Below are positions 63,677 through 64,000 of a stretch of DNA of 64,000 nt, one piece after another. The stretch covers positions 1-64,000 of the IMG/VR virus record IMGVR_UViG_3300035211_000097, one strand, 5' to 3'. A model generated the notes under the pieces. The model had not been told where the DNA came from and did no database searches. It saw nothing but the letters and a program-made list of their open reading frames with translations. The position numbers and the translations under genes were made by a program. How positions within the stretch are numbered: the stretch's first letter is position 1; every line of letters begins with the position of its first letter. The stretch comes from a virus.

Positions 63677-64000
63677 TCTGTAGAATACAAGGGACTAATT
63701 TCATGGGGTATGAAAAGGTCGATGTGGATATCAGCGGTTATTCTTCTATTGAAGTTGTGGGGCGTAACGGTTCCGGTAAATCAGCACTGTTGGAAATGGT
63801 TATTTATGCGTTGTACGGGATTACCCGGCTGGCTACCAAGGAAATATCCAGAAAGCAGGGGGATGGTACACACGAGGTAATCATTTCTTTTGATAATGTG
63901 GCTGGTAATAAGGGAATTCTGGAAATAACCAGAGGATTAAACGCTAAAGGGAACGGGTACGCTTCTGCTACTTTTAATGGGGAGCCGGTGGCTGATGGTT
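63673..64000 (+). CDS. SbcC/Rad50/gp46-like ATPase, truncated by the window end
   Basis: The frame starts at ATG 63673 (GGGAGG upstream, ATGA overlap) and remains open to the end of the window, giving about 109 residues. IQGTNFMGYEKVDVDISGY is the usual SbcC/gp46 start, and VVGRNGSGKSALLEMVIYAL is its Walker A segment with following helix. The coiled coil and C-terminal half lie beyond the window. Confidence 0.92.
   Translation, partial: MICRIQGTNFMGYEKVDVDISGYSSIEVVGRNGSGKSALLEMVIYALYGITRLATKEISRKQGDGTHEVIISFDNVAGNKGILEITRGLNAKGNGYASATFNGEPVADG

Noticed and set aside
1-64000. Numerous minus-strand open frames of 60-165 codons
   Set aside because: All lie opposite longer + strand genes with ribosome sites and recognisable domains; their translations are low-complexity or lack domain-like patterns, and none has a convincing ribosome site in a gap.
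1-64000. Integrase, repressor or attachment site of a temperate phage
   Set aside because: No tyrosine or serine recombinase, CI-like repressor or divergent promoter region is visible, and all genes run one way. A temperate lifestyle cannot be excluded from outside the window.

Overview
This window is part of a double-stranded DNA phage genome, a tailed myovirus. Every convincing gene is on the + strand, genes are packed with short gaps or ATGA-type overlaps, and ribosome binding sites are strong (GGAGG-like). A contractile tail sheath, tube, tape measure and full baseplate set place it among myoviruses. The host cannot be named. Lipoprotein and Sec-type signal peptides, extended -10 promoters and a Com-like zinc finger fit a bacterial host, perhaps Gram-negative, but that is inference. 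Large terminase, portal and an obvious endolysin are not seen, and genes run off both edges, so the genome is clearly larger than 64 kb.

Layout. (1) About 1-11 kb: small accessory genes, many unknown. They include several zinc-ribbon proteins, a pair of paralogous proteins around a methyltransferase-like gene, a holin-like membrane protein, a Tad2-type anti-Thoeris protein, a lipoprotein SGNH esterase, a polynucleotide-kinase-like P-loop protein and a topoisomerase VI-A/Spo11-like protein. This region carries four copies of a 27-bp promoter-like element and at least two compact, terminator-ended candidate non-coding RNAs. (2) About 11-22.8 kb: a putative virion protein, a pyrophosphatase-fold protein, an ADP-ribosyltransferase/JAMM fusion, dUTPase, an HNH endonuclease, a large SNF2-type helicase and a MuF-like minor head protein. 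Several are probably internal or ejected virion proteins. (3) About 22.8-35.7 kb: scaffold-like acidic proteins, Com-like protein, prohead protease, major capsid protein, head decoration, a head-fibre-like protein and neck genes. (4) About 35.7-53.7 kb: sheath, tube, frameshifted tail-assembly chaperone, tape measure, hub, spike, collar-domain protein, LysM-gp25 fusion, gpJ, gpI, then three tandem paralogous beta-propeller-like fibre proteins and two membrane proteins. (5) About 53.8-64 kb: a strong terminator and promoter, a sigma-like regulator, a replication initiator with an origin-like AT-rich core, helicase loader, DnaB-like helicase, primase, a tubulin/FtsZ-like GTPase, an SSB-like protein, RecA-like recombinase and an SbcCD/gp46-47 nuclease pair.

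How it works together. The right end encodes a largely self-sufficient replication and recombination module, probably started from an origin inside the initiator gene. The tubulin homologue lies inside this module and has its own promoter resembling the accessory-region element, so it may be expressed with the early takeover genes and position phage DNA or replication foci. The structural modules are read from TGnTATAAT promoters, often placed inside the upstream gene. The most interesting items are the tubulin homologue, the 27-bp promoter family, the structured RNA at about 8.2 kb, the ART-JAMM fusion with its repeated tag-like module, and the motif shared between the prohead protease and the capsid protein.
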